From assembly GCA_003233545.1 (NCBI GenBank), contig QILZ01000300.1, positions 1-14,033 of the forward strand: DNA of 14,033 bases, written 5' to 3'. Below the pieces are notes generated by a model that saw only the letters and a list, made by a program, of their open reading frames with translations, made no database searches and had not been told where the DNA came from. Source of the stretch: Spirochaetales bacterium. Its GTDB lineage: Bacteria; Spirochaetota; Spirochaetia; SZUA-6. A program made the translations under genes and the position numbers. Below, piece after piece: positions 6,600 through 14,033 of this stretch (position 1 is the stretch's first letter; the number at the start of each line of letters is the position of its first letter).

Positions 6600-8321
6600 C
6601 TAATGATCTAAATAATCCTTTAATCGTCTGCTTCTCGTCGGATGGCGCAATCTTCTAAGAGCCTTTGCTTCTATCTGCCTGATCCTTTCACGAGTAACAT
6701 TAAAATACAAACCCACCTCTTCAAGTGTAAGTGAATAACCGTCCTCCAGTCCGAACCTCATCTTTAACACCTCCTGCTCCCTCGGCGGCAGAGTTGTCAA
6801 CACTTCAAAAAGCTGTTCCTGCAGTATAGTAAAGGCTGTCTGTGTAGCAGGATTCTCCACATCCTTATCTTCTATAAAATCTCCGAGCAGAGAATCCTCT
6901 TCTTCTCCGATCGGTGTTTCAAGTGATATAGGTTCCCGGGCCACGCTTTTAACGGCCTTTACTCTGCTTACAGACCAGCCAAGGCGTCCGGCCACCTCAT
7001 CATCGGTAGGTTCTCTTCCATATACCTGCATGAGCTGTCTGGATTCCCGCATTACTTTATTAATCTGTTCTATCATGTGCACAGGGACACGTATTGTACG
7101 GGCCTGATCGGAAATCGAACGTGTTATAGCCTGTCTGATCCACCATGTAGCATATGTGGAAAATTTATAGCCTTTTCTGTATTCAAATTTTTCCACCGCT
7201 TTAATCAATCCTATATTACCTTCCTGGACAAGATCGAAAAAATGCAGTCCCCGGTTTGTATATTTTTTTGCAATACTCACAACAAGACGAAGATTTGCTT
7301 TTATAAGACGGTCTTTTGCACTTTTCATCATTAATCTTCCATGCTGTATTTCATGCGCCATACGTAGAATATCTACTGTCTTGTTCTCGAATTCATTTTC
7401 TATCTTTTTAAGTTTCTTGATGTTTGCCTGGAGTATCCGTATTAAATCCTTGATTTTTTCCGCAGGAATGTCCAGTTCGTTTTCGATTCGATCCCTCTCC
7501 TGCTTAACGGCAAGTGCACGTCCGAGTATTCTAATCTCTTTTAAGCTGTTTATATTGAGCCGTTTCTGTATTTTTTTCTGTTCCTTCTGTACGGATCTTA
7601 TCCTCTGAGCAGTATTTACGAATTCATCGGCAAGATAAGATATTTCCACCTGATGAATATCGATATTGCTGAGTTTCTGTATAATTGTTTTTCTTTTCTT
7701 CGCAAGTTGTTCATTAATAATTACGTCTTCATTATCAGCTTCCATTTTGTTTTTTAATTCAATATACTGTTTTATAGTCTGCCCGTATTCGCGTATTGAA
7801 TCCTTATAAAATTGATTCAACCTTCTTTTTTCCGCCAGATATTCAGCTATTTCTTTTTTTGAAAGATTCATTTCCTTCGGATCTTTCCTTGTCGTGGCTT
7901 TTCTGACAATCCTGTAAAATTCATTAATCAATAATCCGGAATTCTTTATAATGTTGCGTACAATATTTGCACCATCTTCCATCTTTTTTGACAGCTTTAC
8001 TTCCTGTTCCGCAGTGAGGAGATTTTCTTTCCCGATCTCACGAAGGTACAGCCGTATGGGATCATCGATCGATGCCTCCTTACTTCCATAGACAACCTTT
8101 TTAGCGGCAGAAGTCTTTTCCTTTTCAAGATCGACCGTCACATCTTCATCTTCCAGTTTAATATGATGTTTTTCCAGTATTGCAATAACTTCTTCTATTC
8201 TATCGGAGTTTACAATGTTGTCGGGAAGATAATCATTCACCTCATCATAACTGATACTATTTTTCGCTTTTGCGAATTCTATTAACTTAAGAACAGAAGG
8301 ATCATTCTGTAGATCAGACAT
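6600..8321 (-). CDS. rpoD: RpoD, primary (housekeeping) sigma factor
   Basis: A 573-residue group 1 sigma factor that directs RNA polymerase to housekeeping promoters. Region 1.1 is present (about 1-60), a mark of primary sigma factors. Region 1.2 is at about 87-115 (DDPIRLYLREIGKENLLTAE), followed by a large charged non-conserved region (about 116-330). Region 2 (about 335-405) has the near-invariant core FEYRKGYKFSTYATWWIRQA, followed by ITRSISDQARTIRVPVHM. Region 3 is at about 411-485. Region 4 is at about 495-570, with the helix-turn-helix SLTLEEVGLYFNVTRERIRQ that reads the -35 box, and the family ending RRLKDYLDH. The ATG is 1 nt after the dnaG stop, with GAGG immediately upstream inside dnaG codons. 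The dnaG-rpoD pairing recalls the macromolecular-synthesis operon of other bacteria, here without rpsU. Confidence 0.98.
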   Translation of the reverse strand: MSDLQNDPSVLKLIEFAKAKNSISYDEVNDYLPDNIVNSDRIEEVIAILEKHHIKLEDEDVTVDLEKEKTSAAKKVVYGSKEASIDDPIRLYLREIGKENLLTAEQEVKLSKKMEDGANIVRNIIKNSGLLINEFYRIVRKATTRKDPKEMNLSKKEIAEYLAEKRRLNQFYKDSIREYGQTIKQYIELKNKMEADNEDVIINEQLAKKRKTIIQKLSNIDIHQVEISYLADEFVNTAQRIRSVQKEQKKIQKRLNINSLKEIRILGRALAVKQERDRIENELDIPAEKIKDLIRILQANIKKLKKIENEFENKTVDILRMAHEIQHGRLMMKSAKDRLIKANLRLVVSIAKKYTNRGLHFFDLVQEGNIGLIKAVEKFEYRKGYKFSTYATWWIRQAITRSISDQARTIRVPVHMIEQINKVMRESRQLMQVYGREPTDDEVAGRLGWSVSRVKAVKSVAREPISLETPIGEEEDSLLGDFIEDKDVENPATQTAFTILQEQLFEVLTTLPPREQEVLKMRFGLEDGYSLTLEEVGLYFNVTRERIRQIEAKALRRLRHPTRSRRLKDYLDH

Positions 8322-8322
8322 C

Positions 8323-10104
8323 TTACCTCACCCTTAATTTTTCTAATTCGTTATCTAAATACATTTTTTCTTCCAGTAATACCCTGGAATTATATTTTTT
8401 ATCAGTAAAATTATTACTTCTCCTTAACATTTTAACTATTTCATCACGTTTTTTTTCAAGACTTTTTCTCTTAACAACAATAATTCCGTCCTGAATTATT
8501 TTATCGGTATTTATTGCAAATTCATCGGAAGAAGCCTTTTCAATAATCAGGTTTTTTAATACACTACTTTCAATTCTGGAAAGCAAACTTTCCAGGGAAG
8601 ATTCTTCATCCCTGAAACACTCTTCGAGAGCAATAAATAATTCACGTGCAAAATTGTCATTAAAATCATCCTGATCAAGTATATTCCTCACGGTTTTAAA
8701 ATACTCTCTATTTAAAGCAACAGCGGTCATAAGAAACAATTCGCCGGAGTACTTCCCTTTTTTCTCCGCTGATTCCTTAAGAGACTGTCCTGTATTTTCA
8801 GATCTGATACTTTTCCCGGAATACTTCTTCTGCCAATTGATAAAATCATACAGCAGAGAATCAAATCCGACCTCCAGATAATCTGCAAGAATTGTGAGAT
8901 AACTCTCTCTGCGAACCTGTGAGTCTGCCTGATATATATAAAAAAATAGCTCTTTTGCTATCTGTTCTTTCCCTTCCGGTGTATTCCTGTTATATCTAAC
9001 AACAGCGTTGTCAAACAGGTATTGAAAGCTAGTTATAGTATATTTAAGTATATTTTGCAACTTTTTTTCGCTTTCTTTTTGTAAAATATCTGCAGGATCC
9101 TTGCTGGTTCCCAAATCTGCGACAGAAGTACCGATTCCTGATTTTTCAAGAATGGTAATTGCACGGATTGTAGCTTCCCTGCCGGCATCATCACTATCGA
9201 AGAGAAGAATACCGTTATCTGAATACCTTTTTAGTTTTACAGCCTGATTTGTTGTAAAAGCAGTACCTAAAGGTGCTATTGTATTTAAAAATCCAGCCTG
9301 ATGCATTGCAATTGTATCCATATACCCTTCTACCATTATAAACTCCCGCTTCTCTCTTATACTCTTAACAGCATGGGCTATTCCATAAAGATTGTCCTTT
9401 TTACGAAACAATACGGTTTCCGGAGAATTTAGATATTTAGAGGTACTGTCCCTTAAAGTCCTGCCACCGAACGCTATGACTTTCCCTCTTTCGTTTTGAA
9501 TCGGGAAAATAATTCGGTCATAGAATAACGAAAGCAGTTCATTGTTCCTTTCGAAAAAAAGTCCTGAAGTCTTAAGAAAATCTTTCGTATAGTTCTTTTT
9601 TCTCAAAAAACAGAAAAGCCACTTTACATCGGGCGGAGCATATCCGATTTTGAATTTTTCTATTGTTTCTTCTCTGATTCCTCTTTTTAAAAGATAATTT
9701 AAAGGTCCTTCGGCCTTTTTACTGTTAGTAAGCAGGTAATGGAAACTCCCAGCCACTCTTTCGTACAATTCTGCGAGTGCTTTCCTCGTATTGTCCTCTC
9801 CGGCAGGCTGTTCCACATGAATATCTACACCGGCACTTTCGGCGAGCATCCTTACAGCTTCGATAAAAGATATTGATTCAATATCCATTATAAAGTTAAA
9901 CAGACCTCCGCCTTTATGACAACCAAAACAATAATAAACCCCCTTATCCGGCGAAACGGTAAACGAAGGAGTTTTTTCATGATGAAACGGACATAACCCC
10001 CAGTATCTGTTTCCGGCCTTTTTAAGTTGAACATACCCGCTGATAACTTCCAGGGTATCCACTTTATCTAAAATTTCGGAGAGAATACTATCCGGTATTT
10101 TCAT
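8323..10104 (-). CDS. dnaG: DnaG, DNA primase
   Basis: Makes the RNA primers for Okazaki fragments and replication start. The 593 residues are the usual length. The N-terminal CHC2 zinc domain has C38-x2-H41-x17-C59-x2-C62 (LCPFHHEKTPSF and CFGCHKGG). The primase core contains GYAPP, FYDRIIFPI and IAFGGR (about 154-215) and LNSPET. The TOPRIM domain shows EGYMD (259-263) and the metal-binding DSDDAGR (303-309), followed by KDPADIL (335-341). The remaining 230 residues are poorly conserved helical sequence fitting the helicase-binding domain. The ATG is 15 nt after the mltG stop with only a weak Shine-Dalgarno (GAAAG), so initiation may rely on mltG translation. It ends 1 nt before rpoD. Confidence 0.97.
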   Translation of the reverse strand: MKIPDSILSEILDKVDTLEVISGYVQLKKAGNRYWGLCPFHHEKTPSFTVSPDKGVYYCFGCHKGGGLFNFIMDIESISFIEAVRMLAESAGVDIHVEQPAGEDNTRKALAELYERVAGSFHYLLTNSKKAEGPLNYLLKRGIREETIEKFKIGYAPPDVKWLFCFLRKKNYTKDFLKTSGLFFERNNELLSLFYDRIIFPIQNERGKVIAFGGRTLRDSTSKYLNSPETVLFRKKDNLYGIAHAVKSIREKREFIMVEGYMDTIAMHQAGFLNTIAPLGTAFTTNQAVKLKRYSDNGILLFDSDDAGREATIRAITILEKSGIGTSVADLGTSKDPADILQKESEKKLQNILKYTITSFQYLFDNAVVRYNRNTPEGKEQIAKELFFYIYQADSQVRRESYLTILADYLEVGFDSLLYDFINWQKKYSGKSIRSENTGQSLKESAEKKGKYSGELFLMTAVALNREYFKTVRNILDQDDFNDNFARELFIALEECFRDEESSLESLLSRIESSVLKNLIIEKASSDEFAINTDKIIQDGIIVVKRKSLEKKRDEIVKMLRRSNNFTDKKYNSRVLLEEKMYLDNELEKLRVR

Positions 10105-10119
10105 TTACAATACTTTCAC

Positions 10120-11169
10120 TCAACTTCCGGCAGATACTTTCTTAAGATATATATACTTGGCCATGTTATGCTCTTTCAGACTCTTAGAAAAAAAGTGCTC
10201 TCCCGTTTTAACATCCTTAAGTACAAAGTACCAGTAATCCGTTTTTGCCGGATGAAAAACAGCGTCTATTGCGACAACTCCCGGATCGGAAATAGGATCC
10301 GGAGGCAGTCCTGCCCACATATACGTATTAAAAGGAGATTTTATCTTCTTGTCTTTCAATGTAATATAGTACGGATGTTTCTTCCCTTCTATTTCAGTAA
10401 TAATATACTCAAGTGTTGCACAGGATTCAAGTCCGATATTTTTTCTTAGTCTATTGTAAAAAACAGATGCAATCAGCGGAGCTTCCGATTTTATTCTGTA
10501 TTCACGCTCTACTATCGAAGCAAGTATTATTTTTTTATGCAGATCGATATTACTCATTTTCTTATACTGCGGTTCTATTTTTTCCAGAACTTTAAAAAAC
10601 TGTCTTATCATTATTTCCACCACAACCTGTGCGGAAAAATCTTTCGGGAAAAAATAGGTATCCGGGTATAAGTATCCTTCTGCAGTATCAGCCGGAATAT
10701 TGAATTCTTTAAGAATCTTTTCAGAACGAGCAGCAGCTATAAAATCACCGGCTTTTGTTATTCCCTTTCTCTGCAGGTGTAATGCTATTTTTCTTATTGT
10801 CCATCCTTCGGGAAAAGTTATCTTTACCTGCTCCTGCCTGCCCGATGTCAGTAATTCCATTATATCTATTGCCGTGGAGCCTGGTTTTATTTTATAGTAT
10901 CCGGCTTTGTATTCCTTCCCGGTATTCTTAAATTTACTCAGCAGTTTAAGAAAAAATGCAGAACGAATAAATTCCCGTTTTTTAAGACTTTCAGTTATAC
11001 TCGATAGATTTTCTCCGCGATCGATGATAAATACTGCATTCCTCTCCGGCAGATTCCGGTCCGCGGGGCTGTTTAAATATATCATACCCGACGCTGCGAT
11101 AAGTGCGGCTAGAAGAACTGCAGCAAATATAATTATAAAAACCCGAATAATATTTTTTACCTTTTTCAT
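10120..11169 (-). CDS. mltG: MltG, endolytic murein transglycosylase
   Basis: A 349-residue YceG-family protein. MltG cuts nascent glycan strands within the chain at the periplasmic face and is thought to terminate peptidoglycan polymerisation. One membrane anchor lies at about 8-31. A LysM-like first part contains IDRGENLSSITESL (49-62). The catalytic domain has the family stretches GYLYPDTYFF (165-174), LASIVEREYRIKSEAPLIAS (216-235) with the putative catalytic Glu221, VFYNRL (236-241), and SPFNTYMWAGLPPDPISDPG (278-297). All key motifs are intact. The ATG overlaps the stop of the Ig-repeat/OmpA gene (ATGA), with no strong Shine-Dalgarno, pointing to translational coupling. It sits 15 nt before dnaG, an arrangement also recalled from Treponema. 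Confidence 0.95.
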   Translation of the reverse strand: MKKVKNIIRVFIIIFAAVLLAALIAASGMIYLNSPADRNLPERNAVFIIDRGENLSSITESLKKREFIRSAFFLKLLSKFKNTGKEYKAGYYKIKPGSTAIDIMELLTSGRQEQVKITFPEGWTIRKIALHLQRKGITKAGDFIAAARSEKILKEFNIPADTAEGYLYPDTYFFPKDFSAQVVVEIMIRQFFKVLEKIEPQYKKMSNIDLHKKIILASIVEREYRIKSEAPLIASVFYNRLRKNIGLESCATLEYIITEIEGKKHPYYITLKDKKIKSPFNTYMWAGLPPDPISDPGVVAIDAVFHPAKTDYWYFVLKDVKTGEHFFSKSLKEHNMAKYIYLKKVSAGS

Positions 11170-14033
11170 TTTCTAATAAGAATAAATTCTACTCTTCTGT
11201 CTTTCCACCTGTTTTCTTTGTCACTGAAAGGAACAACCGGCTGCGAACCTCCCAGGCCAGCAGTTGTAATTCGATTTGCGTTTATTCCCAATTCTACCAG
11301 TGCTTTTTTTACTGCTTTGGCTCTATCGAGTGAAAGCGGAATCAATTCCTCTTTTTCCTCTTTATCCGCCTTTTTGGGATCGTACCATGACAGATTAACC
11401 GCATGGCCCTCGATTCTTATATTATAACGCCTGTATTTCTTAAGAATTTCTGCAAGACGTTTAAGGGTTTTCTTATTCTTCTCAGCCTTTGTTTTGTCTA
11501 TCGTTATAAAGTCCGCCTTATTCGGAGCAAAAGTTATACTGGATATCCTTATTTTTAATTTATTCCCTTCGCGGATTACAAGAATATCTATTGGAATTAT
11601 TTTTTTCACCGTACGCACATTACCCAGATCGTCTTTGATTGTAAATACAAGAGAATAATCTTCCGCAGCCTGAACAAGCTCTCCTGTATCCGAAATACCA
11701 TTCCATACTATTTTATCGGACGGAACTCCCCGTCCGCCGAATGAACTGAATAAATTCCCCATAGGGTCTAAGATATTTATTGTCCATGAGGATATGGGAC
11801 TTAAATCATTTACTTTCAGGTTCAGGAAGAGTTCATCATTGACACCGTCATTATCAGGAGAAAATAACTTCGGACTTATATTCAAATCAACTTCAGGAGG
11901 ACTTATATCGACACGAAAAGTATTTGTTTTCGCAGTGGGTCTGTTACCCTTGGTATAATTAACGGTAATTTCTCCCGTATAAGTTCCTTCGGAAACTTTT
12001 CCCATGCTGTTTTTGCCATCCCATACAATGACCGGCGGAACTTTTACCGAACCTTTAAAGACTTTTTCCGCTTTCCCGTTATCATTTATCATTTTTAAAT
12101 TCCACGATGATATCCCATCTGTTAGGGAAATATATATTTTGAATGAGATATTATCCATATATCCGTCGCCATTCGGAGAAAGCCCCCGTGCCTGAACTGT
12201 TATAAAAACAGTCGTCGGTCTTGTATCAATAACAATATTCCTTATTTCCCCGGTTGTTTTATTTCCCGCTTTATCCGTGGACTGAATCTTGTAAGTATAG
12301 GTACCATCCGGAAGTTTATTCCCATTCTCATCCCTGCCGTCCCAGCTGAACGAAGCGGCATTACCTTTCCAGAAGTATGATTTTACAACCTTGCCTTGAT
12401 CGTTTAAAATCGTACCGTCCCAGAGATCTTCTTTGCTCGATTTCTGATTAAAAGCCAGCGTATCGAGATTCCCGTCATTATCCGGTGAAAATATTTTTTG
12501 AGAAACGGATACCTTTACAACAGGAAATGTATTGTCGATGGTAAAAAGTTGCGTTTTTGCACCCGGATTATTGCCGTTACTGTAAAGTATATTAATTTCA
12601 GCATAGTATTTTCCTTCTTTGACCCGGCTGCTGTTTTTATCGAGCCCGTCCCAGACAAAATCTTTCGGAACACTCTTTCTGCCTGAATATTCTCTTACGA
12701 AATTACCATCCTTATCTTTAATGATGAGATTATAACTTTCTATTCCGGTTTCGACCTTTAAATGAGGAATTATTCTGATACTATCCTTACTGCCGTCCGA
12801 GTTAGGCGAGAAATACAAAAGATCCGTAGAAAGGAAAACAGGTGTTTCCTGGGTATTAAGAACCATCGAAATTATATTGGATTTGCCATAGTTTCCCGCT
12901 CTGTCCGTTGTTTCCAGTTGATAGGTATAGGAGCCGTCCGGAACAAGCATCCCTTTATCGTTTCTGCCATCCCAGGATATTTTGGAATCCGCTTTTCCTC
13001 TCCAGAAAAAACTTTTTACAATTTCGCCGTTATTATTTTTTATTATGCCTTTCCAGTTTAACTCTTCCGATGTTTCCTGAAAAATTGTAACCGTATCCTT
13101 GTTTCCGTCTCCGTTCGGTGAGAAAATATTCGTGTCGCTTTTTAAACTTGCAACAGGCTTTGTAATGTCGATGTAAAGGTCGGGTGATACCGCATTGGGG
13201 TTATTGCCGTTTATGTAATTTACATGCAGTTCGGCACGGTATTTCCCTTCCGGTAAAATATTCCCTTTATTATCTCTTCCGTCAAAAGTTATAATAGCTG
13301 GAATTTCCTGTTTCCCTGAAAAAGTTCTGGCTGCTTTTCCGCTCGAATCCTTAACAACGAGATTCCACTTTTCTATTCCGGAAGTTATAGGAACATTTAA
13401 ATTAAAATTTATAGTATCTTTTATTTTATCATTATTAGGTGAAAAGTAAGATTTATCAATGTTTATATTAATCGGTGTTGCCTGTGTATTTATAATAATA
13501 TTTTTCAAGGATCCCGAACCCGTATTCCCCGCACGATCGGTACTTGTAATTCGATAATTATAGACCCCGTCCTTTGCAAGAATTCCCTTATCGTTTTTAC
13601 CATCCCATACCAATCCGGGCGGTTTTTCATTCTTCCATGAAAACTTCCTGACCTGGTTCCCTTCGGTACCCTTAATGAACGCCTGCCAGAGGTCCTCTTT
13701 TGTCCCATCCTGATTTATTATTAAAGTATCCTTGCTCCCGTCCCCATTGGGCGAAAAAACAAGGTACGGCGAAGCTACTTTTACTGAAGGTTTTGTATTA
13801 TCAACTACAGCTCTTTTTATGCTGCTTTTTCCGATATTGCCGTTATCATCCCATGCTTCCACATAGTATGTATAATTTCCGTCCGGTACGACTTTGCCGT
13901 TATCGGATTTACCATTCCAGATCAGCTTTTCAGGAACCGTAATTCCTTTTTTAACATACAGCAGCCTGTCCATTATATTTTTGAATGTCAGATTTTCCGG
14001 CCGTACATCCTTGTTTACAATCGTACGTACCTT
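11166..14033 (-). CDS. Large Ig-repeat protein with C-terminal OmpA-like domain (5' end outside window)
   Basis: The visible 955 residues are open to the window edge with no stop, so the true start is upstream; residues are counted from the first codon at 14033. The protein is a chain of FlgD-type Ig-like domains of about 105 residues. Each has F-S-P-N/D-x-D-G-x-x-D near its start and W-D-G-x-D-x-x-G with P/E-G-x-Y towards its end. One incomplete leading domain precedes seven repeats, whose FSP positions are 93, 197, 304, 408, 515, 618 and 724. An OmpA-like domain (about 825-955) follows, with IRIEGHAVN, LSLDRAKAVKKAL and RWKDRRVEF. Such domains normally bind peptidoglycan, so the protein is probably envelope-located with the repeats extending from the wall. 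The signal peptide cannot be seen. The canonical GHTD aspartate is Val879. It overlaps mltG by 4 nt. Exact function is unknown. Confidence 0.88.
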   Translation of the reverse strand, partial: KVRTIVNKDVRPENLTFKNIMDRLLYVKKGITVPEKLIWNGKSDNGKVVPDGNYTYYVEAWDDNGNIGKSSIKRAVVDNTKPSVKVASPYLVFSPNGDGSKDTLIINQDGTKEDLWQAFIKGTEGNQVRKFSWKNEKPPGLVWDGKNDKGILAKDGVYNYRITSTDRAGNTGSGSLKNIIINTQATPININIDKSYFSPNNDKIKDTINFNLNVPITSGIEKWNLVVKDSSGKAARTFSGKQEIPAIITFDGRDNKGNILPEGKYRAELHVNYINGNNPNAVSPDLYIDITKPVASLKSDTNIFSPNGDGNKDTVTIFQETSEELNWKGIIKNNNGEIVKSFFWRGKADSKISWDGRNDKGMLVPDGSYTYQLETTDRAGNYGKSNIISMVLNTQETPVFLSTDLLYFSPNSDGSKDSIRIIPHLKVETGIESYNLIIKDKDGNFVREYSGRKSVPKDFVWDGLDKNSSRVKEGKYYAEINILYSNGNNPGAKTQLFTIDNTFPVVKVSVSQKIFSPDNDGNLDTLAFNQKSSKEDLWDGTILNDQGKVVKSYFWKGNAASFSWDGRDENGNKLPDGTYTYKIQSTDKAGNKTTGEIRNIVIDTRPTTVFITVQARGLSPNGDGYMDNISFKIYISLTDGISSWNLKMINDNGKAEKVFKGSVKVPPVIVWDGKNSMGKVSEGTYTGEITVNYTKGNRPTAKTNTFRVDISPPEVDLNISPKLFSPDNDGVNDELFLNLKVNDLSPISSWTINILDPMGNLFSSFGGRGVPSDKIVWNGISDTGELVQAAEDYSLVFTIKDDLGNVRTVKKIIPIDILVIREGNKLKIRISSITFAPNKADFITIDKTKAEKNKKTLKRLAEILKKYRRYNIRIEGHAVNLSWYDPKKADKEEKEELIPLSLDRAKAVKKALVELGINANRITTAGLGGSQPVVPFSDKENRWKDRRVEFILIRK
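11865..13757 (-). repeat. Protein-coding tandem repeat: three A+B Ig-domain pairs
   Basis: Measured from the FSP motif, three consecutive units of 211, 211 and 209 codons (13757-13125, 13124-12492, 12491-11865) each hold two unlike Ig domains. Type A carries a Q-x-x-S/T-x-E-D/E-L-W-like patch and ends in S/T-T-D-R/K-A-G-N. Type B carries G-I-x-x-W/Y-N-L and ends in N-x/Y-x-x-G-N-x-P-x-A. The similarity is clear in the protein but diverged in the DNA, so this is an old duplication rather than a recent slippage product. Confidence 0.8.

Noticed and set aside
11865..13757. CRISPR array or simple DNA tandem repeat
   Set aside because: Periodicity is about 630 bases, in frame and mainly at protein level; there are no short identical repeats with unique spacers.
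11166..13973. Treating ATG at 13973 as the true start of the Ig-repeat gene
   Set aside because: The frame stays open for the 20 codons to the window edge, and the sequence there continues an Ig-like domain already under way; no signal peptide follows the ATG.

Overview
The window reads as a spirochaete chromosome segment, most likely from the Spirochaetales (Treponema/Spirochaeta-like). The gene order mltG - dnaG - rpoD - zinc-ribbon gene - TPR gene - mreB - mreC - mreD - PBP2 - rodA matches, from memory, the Treponema pallidum block around TP0491-TP0501. The base composition is moderately AT-rich. The exact genus cannot be read from the sequence.

Every gene lies on the minus strand, so the biological order runs from high to low coordinates. 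At 14033-11166 is the 3' part of a very large secreted protein built of FlgD-type Ig-like repeats and ending in an OmpA-like domain. It overlaps mltG (endolytic transglycosylase) by 4 nt. The information-processing genes follow: dnaG (primase), rpoD (housekeeping sigma factor) and a coiled-coil C4 zinc-ribbon protein. The RNase P RNA gene rnpB (about 5843-5490) sits tightly between the zinc-ribbon gene and a membrane-anchored TPR protein. The rod-shape (elongasome) cluster comes last: mreB, mreC, mreD, PBP2 (mrdA) and the first 84 codons of rodA, which runs off the window.

The block is very compact. Apart from rnpB, gaps are 1-17 nt or there are short overlaps of 2-4 nt, so co-transcription and translational coupling are likely over much of it. 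Functionally it joins cell-wall elongation (MreBCD, PBP2, RodA, MltG, possibly the OmpA-tailed protein) to replication priming, transcription initiation and tRNA maturation. The only stretch over 300 bases without a protein gene (5473-5850) is occupied by rnpB.

I see no phage, transposon, CRISPR array, tRNA, toxin-antitoxin or defence system, and no clearly new multi-gene system. The points most worth following are: the strictly alternating A/B architecture of the Ig-repeat protein; loss of the canonical peptidoglycan-binding Asp in its OmpA domain; the position and likely internal promoter of rnpB; and the uncharacterised TPR and zinc-ribbon proteins fixed inside this core cluster.
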